Shown here: positions 7,056 to 16,179 of the stretch, piece after piece
Layout of the letters: each line of letters begins with the position of its first letter
How positions within the stretch are numbered: position 1 is the stretch's first letter
Assembly: GCF_017355985.1 (NCBI RefSeq)
Contig: NZ_JAFIQU010000006.1
Coordinates: 1 to 64,000 of the forward strand
DNA from: Arenibaculum pallidiluteum
Lineage (GTDB): Bacteria > Pseudomonadota > Alphaproteobacteria > Azospirillales > Azospirillaceae
DNA length: 64,000 nt
Direction: 5' to 3'
Translations under genes and position numbers: made by a program
The notes under the pieces: generated by a model
Database searches by the model: none
The model's input: the letters and a program-made list of their open reading frames with translations, nothing else
Told to the model about the DNA's origin: nothing

Positions 7056-7526
7056 TCATCCGCCAGCGCGCGCGAGGACCGCGAGCCATGCCGCCGCGAC
7101 CGCCGCGGCGCCGAGCGCGAAGAAGCCGGCATAGAGCGCCCAAGGCGTGCGCACGGCCTCGCGGCCCCGGCGGCGGGTCGGTTGGCGCCCCCGCCCGGGG
7201 ACCGGTTCGGGGAGCGACCTGGGGAGCGATCCGGGCAGCGATCCGGGAAGCGGCCCGGAGACCGACCCGGGCGCCTCGGGCGCCAGGTCGGGCACGAGGC
7301 CGAGCTTCCGGGGGTCGTAGAGGTCCAGGAGAAGCCAGTCGAACTCGCCGCAGGTCGAGCCCGGCTTGAAGTCGACCTGGATCAGGCGCAGCACGTGGCG
7401 CGGACGGGTGCGCACGGTCTCCGCGAAGAGCGCCGTCGCCTCCTCGCGCCGGGGCCGCAGGTCCAGCGTGGTCCAGGTCCGGCCGATGGTGCGCTGGACG
7501 GCGTACTGGCGCGGCGCTTCGCTCAT
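7056..7526 (-). CDS. Hypothetical single-pass membrane protein with Pro-Gly-Ser repeats
   Basis: A 156-residue product of unknown function. Residues 1-80 look globular (QYAVQRTIGRTWTTLDLRPRREEATALFAETVRTRPRHVLRLIQVDF...CGEFDWLLLDLYDPRKLGLVPDLA). Residues about 85-110 are a linker of PGSL-type repeats (GPLPGSLPGSLPRSLPEPVPG). A basic stretch RRRGREAVRT precedes a C-terminal membrane helix (WALYAGFFALGAAAVAAAWLAVLA). This architecture suggests a cytoplasmic domain tethered by its C terminus. The ATG at 7526 is preferred over an earlier one at 7547 because it begins the conserved-looking part. Transcribed towards the leader-peptide/ACT gene. Confidence 0.6.
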   Translation of the reverse strand: MSEAPRQYAVQRTIGRTWTTLDLRPRREEATALFAETVRTRPRHVLRLIQVDFKPGSTCGEFDWLLLDLYDPRKLGLVPDLAPEAPGSVSGPLPGSLPGSLPRSLPEPVPGRGRQPTRRRGREAVRTPWALYAGFFALGAAAVAAAWLAVLARAGG

Positions 7527-7661
7527 GCGCCGAGCATGCAGCGGCAAGCTGGAAGAGAAAAGGCCCGGCCTTGCTGGCGCGTCGAAGGCCCCCGCAGCAG
7601 CGGCCTGGCGCTCACCGCGCTGGTCGGCGTCTGGTTCGGCCGCACCGGGCGAGCAGGGTCC

Positions 7662-8474
7662 TCAGGCCGCGGCGGGCGGCGCGAGGTTGGGGCGCAGATA
7701 CGCCACAGTGAAGCCCGCGCGCAGGATGTTGGCGTAGGAAGGCGCCGTCTGCCCGGGCTTCGGCACGCTCGTGTCGGTGGTCAGGATCCGCGCCCCCGCC
7801 TCCAGCGCATCGGCGATTCGGCGCGCAAGGATGGCGGACTGGGCGCCCTGGCCGCGCCACTCGGGCCGCGTCGCCGCGATGCCGAGCCAGGCGGCGTCGC
7901 CGTGTCGATACATGGCGCCGGCCGCCACCGCGGTGCCGCCGGCGCCGCCATCGCGGGCGACATAGGTGGTCCAGCCCTGCCGTCCGACCAGCGCCACGAG
8001 CCAGGGGCGGAAGAGGTCGGGAACGTCGTAGCCCGCGACCACCGCGTCGGCGAAATCCCCGGCCCGGTCGGGTCCGACCGCTTCGATCCCGAACGACGTC
8101 GCGGCGACCGGAGGCGGCGCCACCCCCCGCACGAACTTGGCCCAGGGCGGGGCCGCGATGCGCCAGCCGGCGGCCGCGAGGTCGGGGAGGCCCGAGAACG
8201 GCGCCGGCTGGACCCACCAGTCGGGCTGGCCGGCGTCGCGGAAGAAGCGAGCGACCTCGTCCAGCACCTCCGGACCGGCGGGGCCGTCGAGCCCCAGGCC
8301 GACGCACCGGTTGAAGAGCCCGACGGGTGCGGCGCGCAGGCAGATCTGCAGCCCTCCGCCCAGCTCCGCGCTGGCGAGGCCCAGGGCCGCGGCGGTTTCC
8401 GGCGGGACGGCTTCGTACTGGTCCCGCCAGGCTGCGACCTCGATCTCCTCGATGATGCGGTCCCTCTCCGGCAT
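7662..8474 (-). CDS. GNAT-family N-acetyltransferase
   Basis: A 270-residue protein with a C-terminal GNAT fold. The acetyl-CoA-binding region is AAWLGIAATRPEWRGQGAQSAILARRIADALEAGARILTTDT (RGQG as the Q/RxxGxG loop), followed by SYANILRAGFTVAYLRPN. The N-terminal half (residues 1-130) is a divergent acetyltransferase-like region, a common two-domain arrangement. The acceptor substrate is unknown. It is divergent from a TetR regulator with two operator-like repeats between them, so it is the probable target of that regulator. Confidence 0.8.
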   Translation of the reverse strand: MPERDRIIEEIEVAAWRDQYEAVPPETAAALGLASAELGGGLQICLRAAPVGLFNRCVGLGLDGPAGPEVLDEVARFFRDAGQPDWWVQPAPFSGLPDLAAAGWRIAAPPWAKFVRGVAPPPVAATSFGIEAVGPDRAGDFADAVVAGYDVPDLFRPWLVALVGRQGWTTYVARDGGAGGTAVAAGAMYRHGDAAWLGIAATRPEWRGQGAQSAILARRIADALEAGARILTTDTSVPKPGQTAPSYANILRAGFTVAYLRPNLAPPAAA

Positions 8475-8483
8475 GATCCCGAC

Positions 8484-8529
8484 CTTTACGATGTAAGGTC
8501 ACGACACGTTGAGCTTTACGCTGTAAGGT
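8484..8529. promoter_or_regulatory. Twin TetR-type operators between GNAT and tetR genes
   Basis: A near-exact 15-bp element CTTTACGNTGTAAGG occurs twice (8484-8498 and 8514-8528). Each contains the dyad TTAC-N3-GTAA, centred at 8491 and 8521. The centres are 30 bp apart, about three helical turns. The second copy overlaps the GTG at 8528, which argues for the ATG at 8537 as the regulator start. They probably bind the adjacent TetR-family protein and control both divergent genes. Confidence 0.65.
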
Positions 8530-8536
8530 GTCAAGG

Positions 8537-9274
8537 ATGGAACCAACGAGTGACGACGCGCGCCGGCCGCGTCTGACGCGTGAGCGGATCGCCGAGGAAG
8601 CCCTACGCCTGATCGACCAGGACGGGCTTGAGGGCCTGTCGACGCGCAGGCTCGGCGCCCGGCTGGGCGTCGAGGCGATGGCGCTCTACCATCATTTCCC
8701 GGCCAAGGGCGCGCTGCTCGACGCCGTGGTCGAGCGGCTGATCGCCGAGATCCCGATGCCCAATTGCCCGCGCGACGGCGAGGGTTGGAGCCCCTGGCTG
8801 CGACAGGTCGCAGGCGAATACCGTGCGCTCGCGCTCCGGCACCCCGAGGCCTTCGTCCTGCTCGCGGGCCGACGCTTCAACGCCAGGGCGAGCTTCGCCT
8901 TCCTGGAGGCGAACGCCCAGGTCCTGCTCGGCGCCGGGTTCTCGGCACGCCAGGCCGCCTGGATCTTCCGGGCGGTCGGCGGCTTCGTGAACGGTGCCGG
9001 GCTGGCCCTGGCCGCGACGCTCCGTCAGGCGCGGGAGACCGAAGGGGCGCTGATCGCGGATCCCGCGGCGAGGATGCCCGAATTCCCCGGCGTGGCGGCG
9101 CTCGCACCGCACCTCGCGATCGGGGCGCTGGACGAGGCCTTCGACTTCGGGCTCGACCTGCTGCTGGCGGGGATCGCGCGCCTGCCGCGCGGGCACGGCG
9201 GACGAAGGCACGTCCCGCCCGGCCGCAGGCGCCGCGAGACGCGAAAGGCCCCGGCCTTGCGGCCGGGGCCCTGA
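8537..9274 (+). CDS. TetR-family transcriptional regulator
   Basis: A 245-residue repressor. Residues about 13-60 form the TetR helix-turn-helix (LTRERIAEEALRLIDQDGLEGLSTRRLGARLGVEAMALYHHFPAKGALLDAVV), with the YHHFPAKGALL signature. A ligand-binding C-terminal domain of the TetR_C type follows (residues 75-205). The last ~30 residues (RGHGGRRHVPPGRRRRETRKAPALRPGP) are encoded across a perfect hairpin that looks like the terminator of the convergent dctP gene, so this tail is probably non-functional read-through. The ATG at 8537 is chosen over the GTG at 8528, which lies inside an operator. It is divergent from the GNAT gene it likely controls. Confidence 0.88.
   Translation: MEPTSDDARRPRLTRERIAEEALRLIDQDGLEGLSTRRLGARLGVEAMALYHHFPAKGALLDAVVERLIAEIPMPNCPRDGEGWSPWLRQVAGEYRALALRHPEAFVLLAGRRFNARASFAFLEANAQVLLGAGFSARQAAWIFRAVGGFVNGAGLALAATLRQARETEGALIADPAARMPEFPGVAALAPHLAIGALDEAFDFGLDLLLAGIARLPRGHGGRRHVPPGRRRRETRKAPALRPGP
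9243..9270 (-). terminator. Rho-independent terminator of dctP
   Basis: A perfect 10-bp stem GGCCCCGGCC/GGCCGGGGCC (9270-9261 with 9256-9247), read on the minus strand, has a GCAA tetraloop and is followed by TTTCGC. It lies about 30 bases after the dctP stop. It is inside the 3' end of the convergent tetR coding frame. Confidence 0.7.
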
Positions 9275-9301
9275 TTGCCGCGGTCGGGACGTGCCCGCGC
9301 C

Positions 9302-10420
<1,119 letters not shown>

Positions 10421-10691
10421 GTCTTGAGCCTCCTCTGTGTTGTGACCGCGGGGCGCGTGGGTTGAAGTCCGCGCCTCTTCGCGTGGCGGGATGCGCCAGG
10501 CGCATCCCTGCACTGCAATCCCATAACCAGGGTCGACGAATCCATAAGCTAAAGTATGTTCGATAGTCGAGCCATTTCCGCGACGCATCATCCGCATCAG
10601 GCGCGACAGGTGGACGCGCCGCAGGGTCGACCACGCCCGGTCCCATCCGGGGGCTGTTCCGCGCCGCCGCAACGTCCCATATTGCGCCGTC
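10421..10691. other. Intergenic region between dctP and the HIG1-like gene
   Basis: This 271-base divergent gap holds the strong Shine-Dalgarno of dctP (10438-10432) and an A+T-richer patch at 10540-10570 that may contain its promoter. I could not fix -35/-10 boxes with confidence. No gene or stable hairpin was seen. Confidence 0.35.
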
Positions 10692-10892
10692 ATGAACGGA
10701 TTTTTCGCCCTACTCGGCGGGCTCGCGATGCTGGGCGTCGTGGTCAGCCTCTTCATCGGCATCTTCGGCATGGCCCGGGGCGGCGACTTCAACGCCCGCA
10801 ACGGCAACCGGATGATGCGCTGGCGCGTCATGCTCCAGGGGCTGGCCCTGCTGCTGCTGGCGCTCGCCATGATGCTGGGCTCGAAGAGCTGA
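10692..10892 (+). CDS. Twin-transmembrane HIG1-like small protein
   Basis: A 66-residue membrane protein with two hydrophobic helices (about 4-27 and 46-63). They are joined by a charged loop ARGGDFNARNGNRMMRWRVMLQ, which matches the HIG1/twin-transmembrane pattern (N..MRWRV.LQ). In alphaproteobacteria such proteins are often beside the PduO-type adenosyltransferase, as here (one base apart). HIG1 relatives associate with respiratory complexes, but a role for this one is inferred only from family resemblance. ATG at 10692. Confidence 0.8.
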   Translation: MNGFFALLGGLAMLGVVVSLFIGIFGMARGGDFNARNGNRMMRWRVMLQGLALLLLALAMMLGSKS

Positions 10893-10893
10893 G

Positions 10894-11457
10894 ATGGTCC
10901 GGCTCACGCGCATCTACACCCGCGGCGGCGACAGGGGCGAGACGTCCCTGGGCGACGGTACACGGGTGCCCAAGCACGATCTGCGCGTCGAGGCCTACGG
11001 CACCGTCGACGAGGCCAACGCGGTGATCGGCATCGCCCGGCTGCATGCCGATCCCGAGGCGGACGCCATGCTGGCGCGCATCCAGAACGACCTGTTCGAT
11101 CTCGGCGCCGATCTGTGCACGCCCGAACGCGACAATTTGGCCTACGAGCCGCTGCGGATGACCGAGGCGCAGGTGGACCGCCTGGAGCGCGAGATCGACG
11201 CCATGAACGCCGAGCTCGCGCCGCTGGACTCCTTCGTCCTGCCCGGCGGCAGCGCGGCCGCGGCCCACCTGCACCTGGCCCGCACGGTGGTGCGCCGCGC
11301 CGAGCGCCTGACGACGGAGCTCGCCCTGCGCGAGCCCGTCGGCGCGCCGGCGGTGAAGTACCTGAACCGGCTGTCCGACCACCTGTTCGTGGCGAGCCGG
11401 TGGATCAACGGCAGGGGTGCCGGCGACGTGCTCTGGGTACCCGGCGCGAACCGCTGA
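10894..11457 (+). CDS. Cob(I)alamin adenosyltransferase, PduO type
   Basis: Transfers the 5'-deoxyadenosyl group of ATP to reduced corrinoid, giving adenosylcobalamin. The 187-residue product has the N-terminal ATP motif RIYTRGGDRGETSLGDGTRVPKHDLRVEAYGTVDEANAVIG and the C-terminal signature RTVVRRAERLTTELALREPVGAPAVKYLNRLSDHLFVASRWIN. Full length for the family. It follows the HIG1-like gene by one base, so the two are an operon. Adenosylcobalamin is the cofactor of the class II ribonucleotide reductase at 28272-30686, which gives this gene an obvious client in the same window. Confidence 0.93.
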   Translation: MVRLTRIYTRGGDRGETSLGDGTRVPKHDLRVEAYGTVDEANAVIGIARLHADPEADAMLARIQNDLFDLGADLCTPERDNLAYEPLRMTEAQVDRLEREIDAMNAELAPLDSFVLPGGSAAAAHLHLARTVVRRAERLTTELALREPVGAPAVKYLNRLSDHLFVASRWINGRGAGDVLWVPGANR

Positions 11458-11498
11458 TTCCCGCCGGCCGGCTGGTCGGATGCCGCCGGATGCCTGGA

Positions 11499-11528
11499 TT
11501 GACAAGGATTGGCGCCGAACCCTATCGT
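11499..11528 (+). promoter_or_regulatory. Promoter of the etfB-etfA operon
   Basis: TTGACA (11499-11504), an 18-base spacer and TATCGT (11523-11528) lie about 100 bases upstream of the etfB start. The -35 box is a perfect consensus, unusual in this G+C-rich sequence. Confidence 0.55.
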
Positions 11529-11625
11529 TCGCCACACCCCGCGGCCGGGCTTTGCCGAGGATGCGCCAAGTTGCCGGGGCGCTCCCGCCTGTATGGGACC
11601 CGGCCAAGCTAGAACAAGGATGACG

Positions 11626-12375
11626 ATGAAGGTCCTGGTCCCTGTGAAGCGGGTGGTCGACTACAACGTGAAGATCCGCGTCAAGGCGGACGGTTCGGGT
11701 GTGGAGACCGCCAACGTCAAGATGTCCATGAATCCCTTCGACGAGATCGCCGTCGAGGAGGCCGTGCGTCTGAAGGAGGCCGGCACGGCGACCGAGGTCG
11801 TGGCCGTCAGCCTCGGCCCGCAGGGCTGCCAGGAGACGCTGCGCACGGCGCTCGCCATGGGCGCGGACCGTGCCGTCCACGTGCTCACGGACGAGGAGCT
11901 CCAGCCCCTCGCGGTCGCCAAGGCACTGAAGGTGATCGTCGGGCGCGAGAGCCCGCAGCTCGTGATCCTGGGCAAGCAGGCCATCGACGACGACGCCAAC
12001 CAGACGGGCCAGATGCTGGCCGCGCTGCTGGGCTGGCCGCAGGGGACCTTCGCCTCCAAGCTGCAGCCCGGCGGCGACAAGGTCTCGGTGACCCGCGAGG
12101 TCGACGGCGGCCTCGAGACGCTGGAGATCGCACTGCCGGCGGTGGTCACGACCGACCTCCGCCTGAACGAGCCGCGCTACGCCTCGCTGCCGAACATCAT
12201 GAAGGCCAAGAAGAAGCCTATCGACCAGCTCGCCCCGGGCGATCTCGGCGTCGACCTGGCGCCCCGGCTGAAGACGCTGAAGGTGGCTGAGCCGCCCAAG
12301 CGCAAGGCCGGCGTCAAGGTGCCGGACGTCGCGACCCTGGTCGACAAGCTCAAGAACGAAGCGCGGGTGATCTGA
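11626..12375 (+). CDS. etfB: Electron transfer flavoprotein beta subunit
   Basis: Small subunit of the soluble ETF that collects electrons from acyl-CoA and other dehydrogenases and passes them to ETF-ubiquinone oxidoreductase. The 249-residue product has the AMP/adenine-nucleotide fold. Family markers are [73 protein letters not shown] and the signature [30 protein letters not shown]. The start at 11626 is chosen because AAGGA (11616-11620) sits five bases before it; an ATG at 11620 overlaps that Shine-Dalgarno. Two bases separate it from etfA. Confidence 0.95.
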   Translation: MKVLVPVKRVVDYNVKIRVKADGSGVETANVKMSMNPFDEIAVEEAVRLKEAGTATEVVAVSLGPQGCQETLRTALAMGADRAVHVLTDEELQPLAVAKALKVIVGRESPQLVILGKQAIDDDANQTGQMLAALLGWPQGTFASKLQPGGDKVSVTREVDGGLETLEIALPAVVTTDLRLNEPRYASLPNIMKAKKKPIDQLAPGDLGVDLAPRLKTLKVAEPPKRKAGVKVPDVATLVDKLKNEARVI

Positions 12376-12377
12376 TC

Positions 12378-13325
12378 ATGGCCATCCTTGTCCTCGGCGA
12401 GACCGCCGGAAGCGAGCTCAAGTCCGCGACGCTGAACGCCGTCACCGCCGCCGCCCGGATCGGCGGCGAGATCCACCTGCTGCTGGCCGGTGCCCAGTGC
12501 GGCCCCGCGGCCGAGGCGGCCGGCAAGGTCGCCGGCATCTCCAAGGTGCTGGTGGCCGAGGCCGCCCATCTCGACCACGGGCTCGCCGAGAACCTGGCCC
12601 CGCTGGTGGTCGAGCGTGTGCGCGCCGGCGGCTATTCCCACGTGCTGGCGGCCGCCACCAGCTTCGGCAAGAACGTCGCCCCGCGCATCGCCGCCCTGCT
12701 GGACGTCGGCCAGGTCTCGGAGATCACGGCCGTCGTCTCGCCCGACACGTTCGAGCGACCGATCTATGCCGGCAACGCCATCGCGACCGTGCAGTCCCAG
12801 GACGCCGTAAAGGTCGTCACGGTGCGCGGCACCGCCTTCGAGGCGGCCGCGGCCACCGGCGGCTCGGCCACGGTCGAGAGCATCCCCGCCGGCGCCGATG
12901 CCGGCCAGTCGCGCTTCCTCGGCGAGGAGCTCAGCAAGTCCGAGCGGCCGGAGCTGACCGCGGCGCGCGTCGTCGTCTCCGGCGGCCGCGGCATGGGCTC
13001 CGGCGAGAACTTCGCGATCCTGAACGCCCTGGCCGACAGGCTGGGAGCGGCCGTCGGCGCCTCGCGCGCCGCGGTGGACGCCGGCTACGTCCCCAACGAC
13101 TACCAGGTCGGGCAGACCGGCAAGGTGGTGGCGCCCGAGCTCTACATCGCGGTCGGCATCTCGGGCGCGATCCAGCACCTTGCGGGCATGAAGGACAGCA
13201 AGGTCATCGTCGCCATCAACAAGGACGAAGAAGCGCCCATCTTCCAGGTCGCCGACTACGGCCTCGTCGCCGACCTCTTCAAGGCCGTGCCCGAGCTTAC
13301 GGAAACGCTGAACAAGGTGCGTTGA
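12378..13325 (+). CDS. etfA: Electron transfer flavoprotein alpha subunit
   Basis: FAD-binding subunit of ETF. The 315-residue protein has an N-terminal domain (1-190) and the C-terminal FAD domain. The conserved stretch is [41 protein letters not shown], then [63 protein letters not shown]. Full length and intact. It follows etfB immediately and is followed after 37 bases by a 3-hydroxyacyl-CoA dehydrogenase, so the operon links beta-oxidation or butanoate metabolism with its electron carrier. Confidence 0.95.
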   Translation: MAILVLGETAGSELKSATLNAVTAAARIGGEIHLLLAGAQCGPAAEAAGKVAGISKVLVAEAAHLDHGLAENLAPLVVERVRAGGYSHVLAAATSFGKNVAPRIAALLDVGQVSEITAVVSPDTFERPIYAGNAIATVQSQDAVKVVTVRGTAFEAAAATGGSATVESIPAGADAGQSRFLGEELSKSERPELTAARVVVSGGRGMGSGENFAILNALADRLGAAVGASRAAVDAGYVPNDYQVGQTGKVVAPELYIAVGISGAIQHLAGMKDSKVIVAINKDEEAPIFQVADYGLVADLFKAVPELTETLNKVR

Positions 13326-13362
13326 GCGGGTCTCAACGTTTCACCTTCGCAAGGATCGTTAG

Positions 13363-14235
13363 ATGATCGAGAAGATAGGCGTGATCGGCGCCGGGCAGAT
13401 GGGCAGCGGCATAGCCCATGTCTGCGCCATGGCGGGATTCCAGGTGATGCTGACGGACATCGACGCGCAGGCGCTCGACCGGGCCGTCGGCAACATCTCG
13501 AGGAACATCGACCGCGCGATCGCCAAGGGCAAGGCCACCGAAGCCGAGAAGAGCGCGGCGCTGGGACGCATCGGGACGGGAACCGACCTGTCGGCCCACG
13601 GCCAGTGCGACCTGGTGATCGAGGCGGCGACCGAGAACGAGGAGATCAAGCGCCAGATCTTCAAATCGCTGGTGCCGCACCTGAAGCCCGAGGCGCTGGT
13701 CGCGACGAACACCTCGTCGATCTCGATCACGCGCCTGGCGGCCTGCACGGACCGGCCGTCCAAGTTCATCGGCATGCACTTCATGAACCCGGTGCCGGTG
13801 ATGCAGCTCGTCGAGCTGATCCGCGGCATCGCCACCGACGAGCCGACCTTCACGGCGGTGCGCGAGGTGACCGTGAAGCTCGGCAAGACCACGGCGGTGG
13901 CCGAGGACTTCCCGGCCTTCATCGTGAACCGGATCCTGCTGCCCATGATCAACGAGGCCGTCTACACTCTCTACGAGGGCGTGGGCTCGGTCGAGGCGAT
14001 CGACACGGCGATGAAGCTGGGCGCCAACCATCCCATGGGCCCGCTGGAGCTCGCCGACTTCATCGGGCTCGACACCTGCCTTGCGATCATGCACGTGCTT
14101 TACGAGGGGCTGGCGGACAGCAAGTACAGGCCCTGCCCGCTGCTGGTGAAGTATGTCGAGGCCGGCTGGGTCGGCAAGAAATGCGGCCGCGGCTTCTACG
14201 ACTATTCGAAGACGCCTCCCGTCCCGACCCGCTGA
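13363..14235 (+). CDS. 3-hydroxybutyryl-CoA dehydrogenase
   Basis: NAD(P)-dependent dehydrogenase interconverting 3-hydroxybutyryl-CoA and acetoacetyl-CoA. The 290-residue product has the Rossmann motif IGVIGAGQMGSGIAHVCAMAGFQVMLTDID (residues 4-33), the active-site segment GMHFMNPVPVMQLVELI with the catalytic His, and FPAFIVNRILLPMINEAVYTLYEGVGS. The C-terminal domain has NHPMGPLELADFIGLDTCLAIM. It is the monofunctional short type, not fused to an enoyl-CoA hydratase. Third gene of the etf operon, ended by a strong hairpin at 14256. Confidence 0.92.
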   Translation: MIEKIGVIGAGQMGSGIAHVCAMAGFQVMLTDIDAQALDRAVGNISRNIDRAIAKGKATEAEKSAALGRIGTGTDLSAHGQCDLVIEAATENEEIKRQIFKSLVPHLKPEALVATNTSSISITRLAACTDRPSKFIGMHFMNPVPVMQLVELIRGIATDEPTFTAVREVTVKLGKTTAVAEDFPAFIVNRILLPMINEAVYTLYEGVGSVEAIDTAMKLGANHPMGPLELADFIGLDTCLAIMHVLYEGLADSKYRPCPLLVKYVEAGWVGKKCGRGFYDYSKTPPVPTR

Positions 14236-14255
14236 GACCGGCGATCCGCCGCACG

Positions 14256-14296
14256 CAGGAGCCCGTCCGCCCGCGCGGACGGGCTCCTGGCGTTTC
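14256..14296 (+). terminator. Rho-independent terminator of the etf operon
   Basis: A perfect 15-bp stem (14256-14270 CAGGAGCCCGTCCGC with 14275-14289) has a CCGC loop and is followed by GGCGTTTCAG. The same tail follows the ctpA terminator at 57637-57646, which suggests a common terminator form in this genome. Confidence 0.85.
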
Positions 14297-14352
14297 AGGC
14301 GCCCTGCGCTGGACGGCAGCGCCGCCCACCCATTCGTGGTAGTCTCGGGGAC

Positions 14353-15522
14353 ATGTCCGATGTCCCGAACCTGCGCGCAGAGGAAAGGAACGGTCCCGCA
14401 GGGCTGCCGCTGGTGCTCCTGCATCCGCTGCCCGAGCCGGCGGTGCGGGCAGGTCCGCTGCGCCGCCTGGCCCTGCCGGGCGCGCTGGTGGCGCTCAGCC
14501 TCTCGGCCCTCCTCGTCCTCCGCCTCGGCATCCTCGATCTCGGCAGCCGCCAGCCTCTGGCGACGGGCGGCGCCATGGGCGTGTTGCTGGTCTCGGGGCT
14601 GCTGCTGATGCACGGCGCGATCCGGCTCGAAGCGCCGCCCGCGATGCCGGATGCCCAATCCGGGCCCCTGCCGCCCATGGAGCCCGGGCGGATGCTCTCC
14701 GCGCCGGCGGCCCAGGGCCCGGACGAGGCGGCGCTCCTGCCGGTGCTGCGGCTGATGGCGGCGAACCTCGACCGGCTGCGCGCCGTCGGCGCCCCGGTCG
14801 CCCGGCGCCCCATCCGCCTGGCCTGCCGGCTCTACGCCGCCGGGGCGTCCGATGCGCGCGCCGCGGCGCTGGGCCTCGAGGCCCGCGCCGTGCTCGATGC
14901 CTGCATGGCCCTGCTGGGGGAGGACGCGGCCGAGGCGCGGCGCTTCGCCTCGGTGCTGGACGGGTTCCTGGTCTCGCCGGCTCATCTGGACCTCTACCGT
15001 GCCGGGCAGGCCGACCTCGCGAGCGGCGCCACGCCCGGCGATGCCTTCGTCGGCGCGCTGACCCGCTGGGCCGACGCCTGGGAGGCGGAGCCGGCCGGCG
15101 AGGCGGACGGATGGGCCGTCGTGGTGGCCATCGCGCCTCTGGAGCCGCGCCACCTGCCAGCGGTCGAGGCGGTGATGCGCGCCTTTGGCGGAGAGCCCTG
15201 CAGCCGGCCGGGACACCACCTGGCCGCGGCCTTCCCGTCCGCGGAGGCGGCGATCCACGCTGCCCGGGCGCTGTCCGAAGCGGCCGGCGCCGCGGCGGAT
15301 CCCCGGCACGGATGCCCCGGGGTCGGAGTCGCGCTCGCCCGCATCCCACGTCCCGGTGCCGACGAACCCGCAGGCGACCCTGGATCCGGAGTCGCCGCGG
15401 CCCTGGCGCTGGCCGCCGACGCCGGTCCCGGCGAGATCGCGCTGTCGCCGGCGCTGCGGACGGGCGCGGATGTTGGGGCAGCCGGCCCCCGCCTGCCGGC
15501 GAACGCGGCGCCGGAATATTGA
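14353..15522 (+). CDS. Membrane protein with a degenerate class III cyclase-like C-terminal domain
   Basis: A 389-residue protein not recognised as a named family. Two hydrophobic helices lie at about residues 36-57 and 70-88. A middle helical region (residues 125-235) follows. The C-terminal part (about 250-389) has the outline of an adenylate/guanylate cyclase homology domain: VVVAIAPLEPRHLPAVEAVMRAFGGEPCSRPGHHLAAAFPSAEAAIHAARALSEA, then GVGVALARIP and GVAAALALAADAGPGEIALSPAL. The metal-binding aspartates expected in the first strand and in the GDG loop (here SRPGHH) are absent, so catalysis is unlikely. It could be a regulatory pseudo-cyclase. The resemblance is by eye. ATG at 14353; convergent with tlpA. 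Confidence 0.6.
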   Translation: MSDVPNLRAEERNGPAGLPLVLLHPLPEPAVRAGPLRRLALPGALVALSLSALLVLRLGILDLGSRQPLATGGAMGVLLVSGLLLMHGAIRLEAPPAMPDAQSGPLPPMEPGRMLSAPAAQGPDEAALLPVLRLMAANLDRLRAVGAPVARRPIRLACRLYAAGASDARAAALGLEARAVLDACMALLGEDAAEARRFASVLDGFLVSPAHLDLYRAGQADLASGATPGDAFVGALTRWADAWEAEPAGEADGWAVVVAIAPLEPRHLPAVEAVMRAFGGEPCSRPGHHLAAAFPSAEAAIHAARALSEAAGAAADPRHGCPGVGVALARIPRPGADEPAGDPGSGVAAALALAADAGPGEIALSPALRTGADVGAAGPRLPANAAPEY

Positions 15523-15543
15523 ACGCGGCGGAGTGGGGGGCGC

Positions 15544-16128
15544 TCAGCCGCTGGTGCGCACGGCCCCACCGGCACCGCCCTCGCCACGTCCCATGTAGTG
15601 CTCGATCAGGCGGAAGGCGGAGGGGGAGTCCCAGGGGACCGCGCCCTCAGCCTTGCCGACCAGACGGCCCTGGCGGTCGATCAGGAAGGTCGTGGGCAGG
15701 CCCCGGGCCGCCAGGGCGGCGGTGGAGGCGGCGCGCGGGTCCAGATAGAGCGCGAGGTTCTCGAGCGACAGGCCGCGCAGGAAGGGCTCCACCTTGTCGC
15801 GGCCCCCGCGGTCCAGGGACAGGGCGACGACCGCGAAGTCCGGGCCGCCCAGCTTTGCCTGCAGGCGGTCCAGGGCGGGCATCTCCTCCACGCAGGGCGC
15901 GCACCAGGTGGCCCACAGGTTCAGCAGCACCACCCGCCCGCCGAAGTCGCCGAGGCTGACCGGCCGGCCGTCGCCATCGGTGAAGGCGAGCTGCGGCGCC
16001 GGGGTCGGCGGGTCGATGGCCGACCATTTCGGCAGGTCCGTTGCCGGCGCGCCGCCGCGCGCGGCCGACCACCAGACCCCGCCCGCGGCCAGGGCCACGA
16101 GCATTGCGGCGGCAAGGATTTTCCGCAT
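15544..16128 (-). CDS. TlpA-family thioredoxin-like protein
   Basis: Membrane-anchored periplasmic thiol-disulfide protein. The 194-residue product has an N-terminal anchor or signal ([23 protein letters not shown]) and a TlpA/ResA fold: [49 protein letters not shown]. Cys76 and Cys79 form the CAPC active site, and the cis-Pro loop is [13 protein letters not shown]. Such proteins reduce apocytochrome c or copper-site cysteines. The ATG at 16128 is chosen for the GGAAGG nine bases upstream; an ATG at 16146 would overlap that site. It is divergent from argH with about 50 bases between starts. Confidence 0.9.
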   Translation of the reverse strand: MRKILAAAMLVALAAGGVWWSAARGGAPATDLPKWSAIDPPTPAPQLAFTDGDGRPVSLGDFGGRVVLLNLWATWCAPCVEEMPALDRLQAKLGGPDFAVVALSLDRGGRDKVEPFLRGLSLENLALYLDPRAASTAALAARGLPTTFLIDRQGRLVGKAEGAVPWDSPSAFRLIEHYMGRGEGGAGGAVRTSG

Positions 16129-16179
16129 ACTGACGTGCCTTCCCATGGCTTCGGCCACAACCCTCCCCATCTGCGATCC

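Noticed and set aside
7195..7275. Short G+C repeats, considered as a CRISPR-like array
   Set aside because: The units are about 12-15 bp with no spacers and keep the reading frame of the 7056-7526 gene (PGSL repeats).
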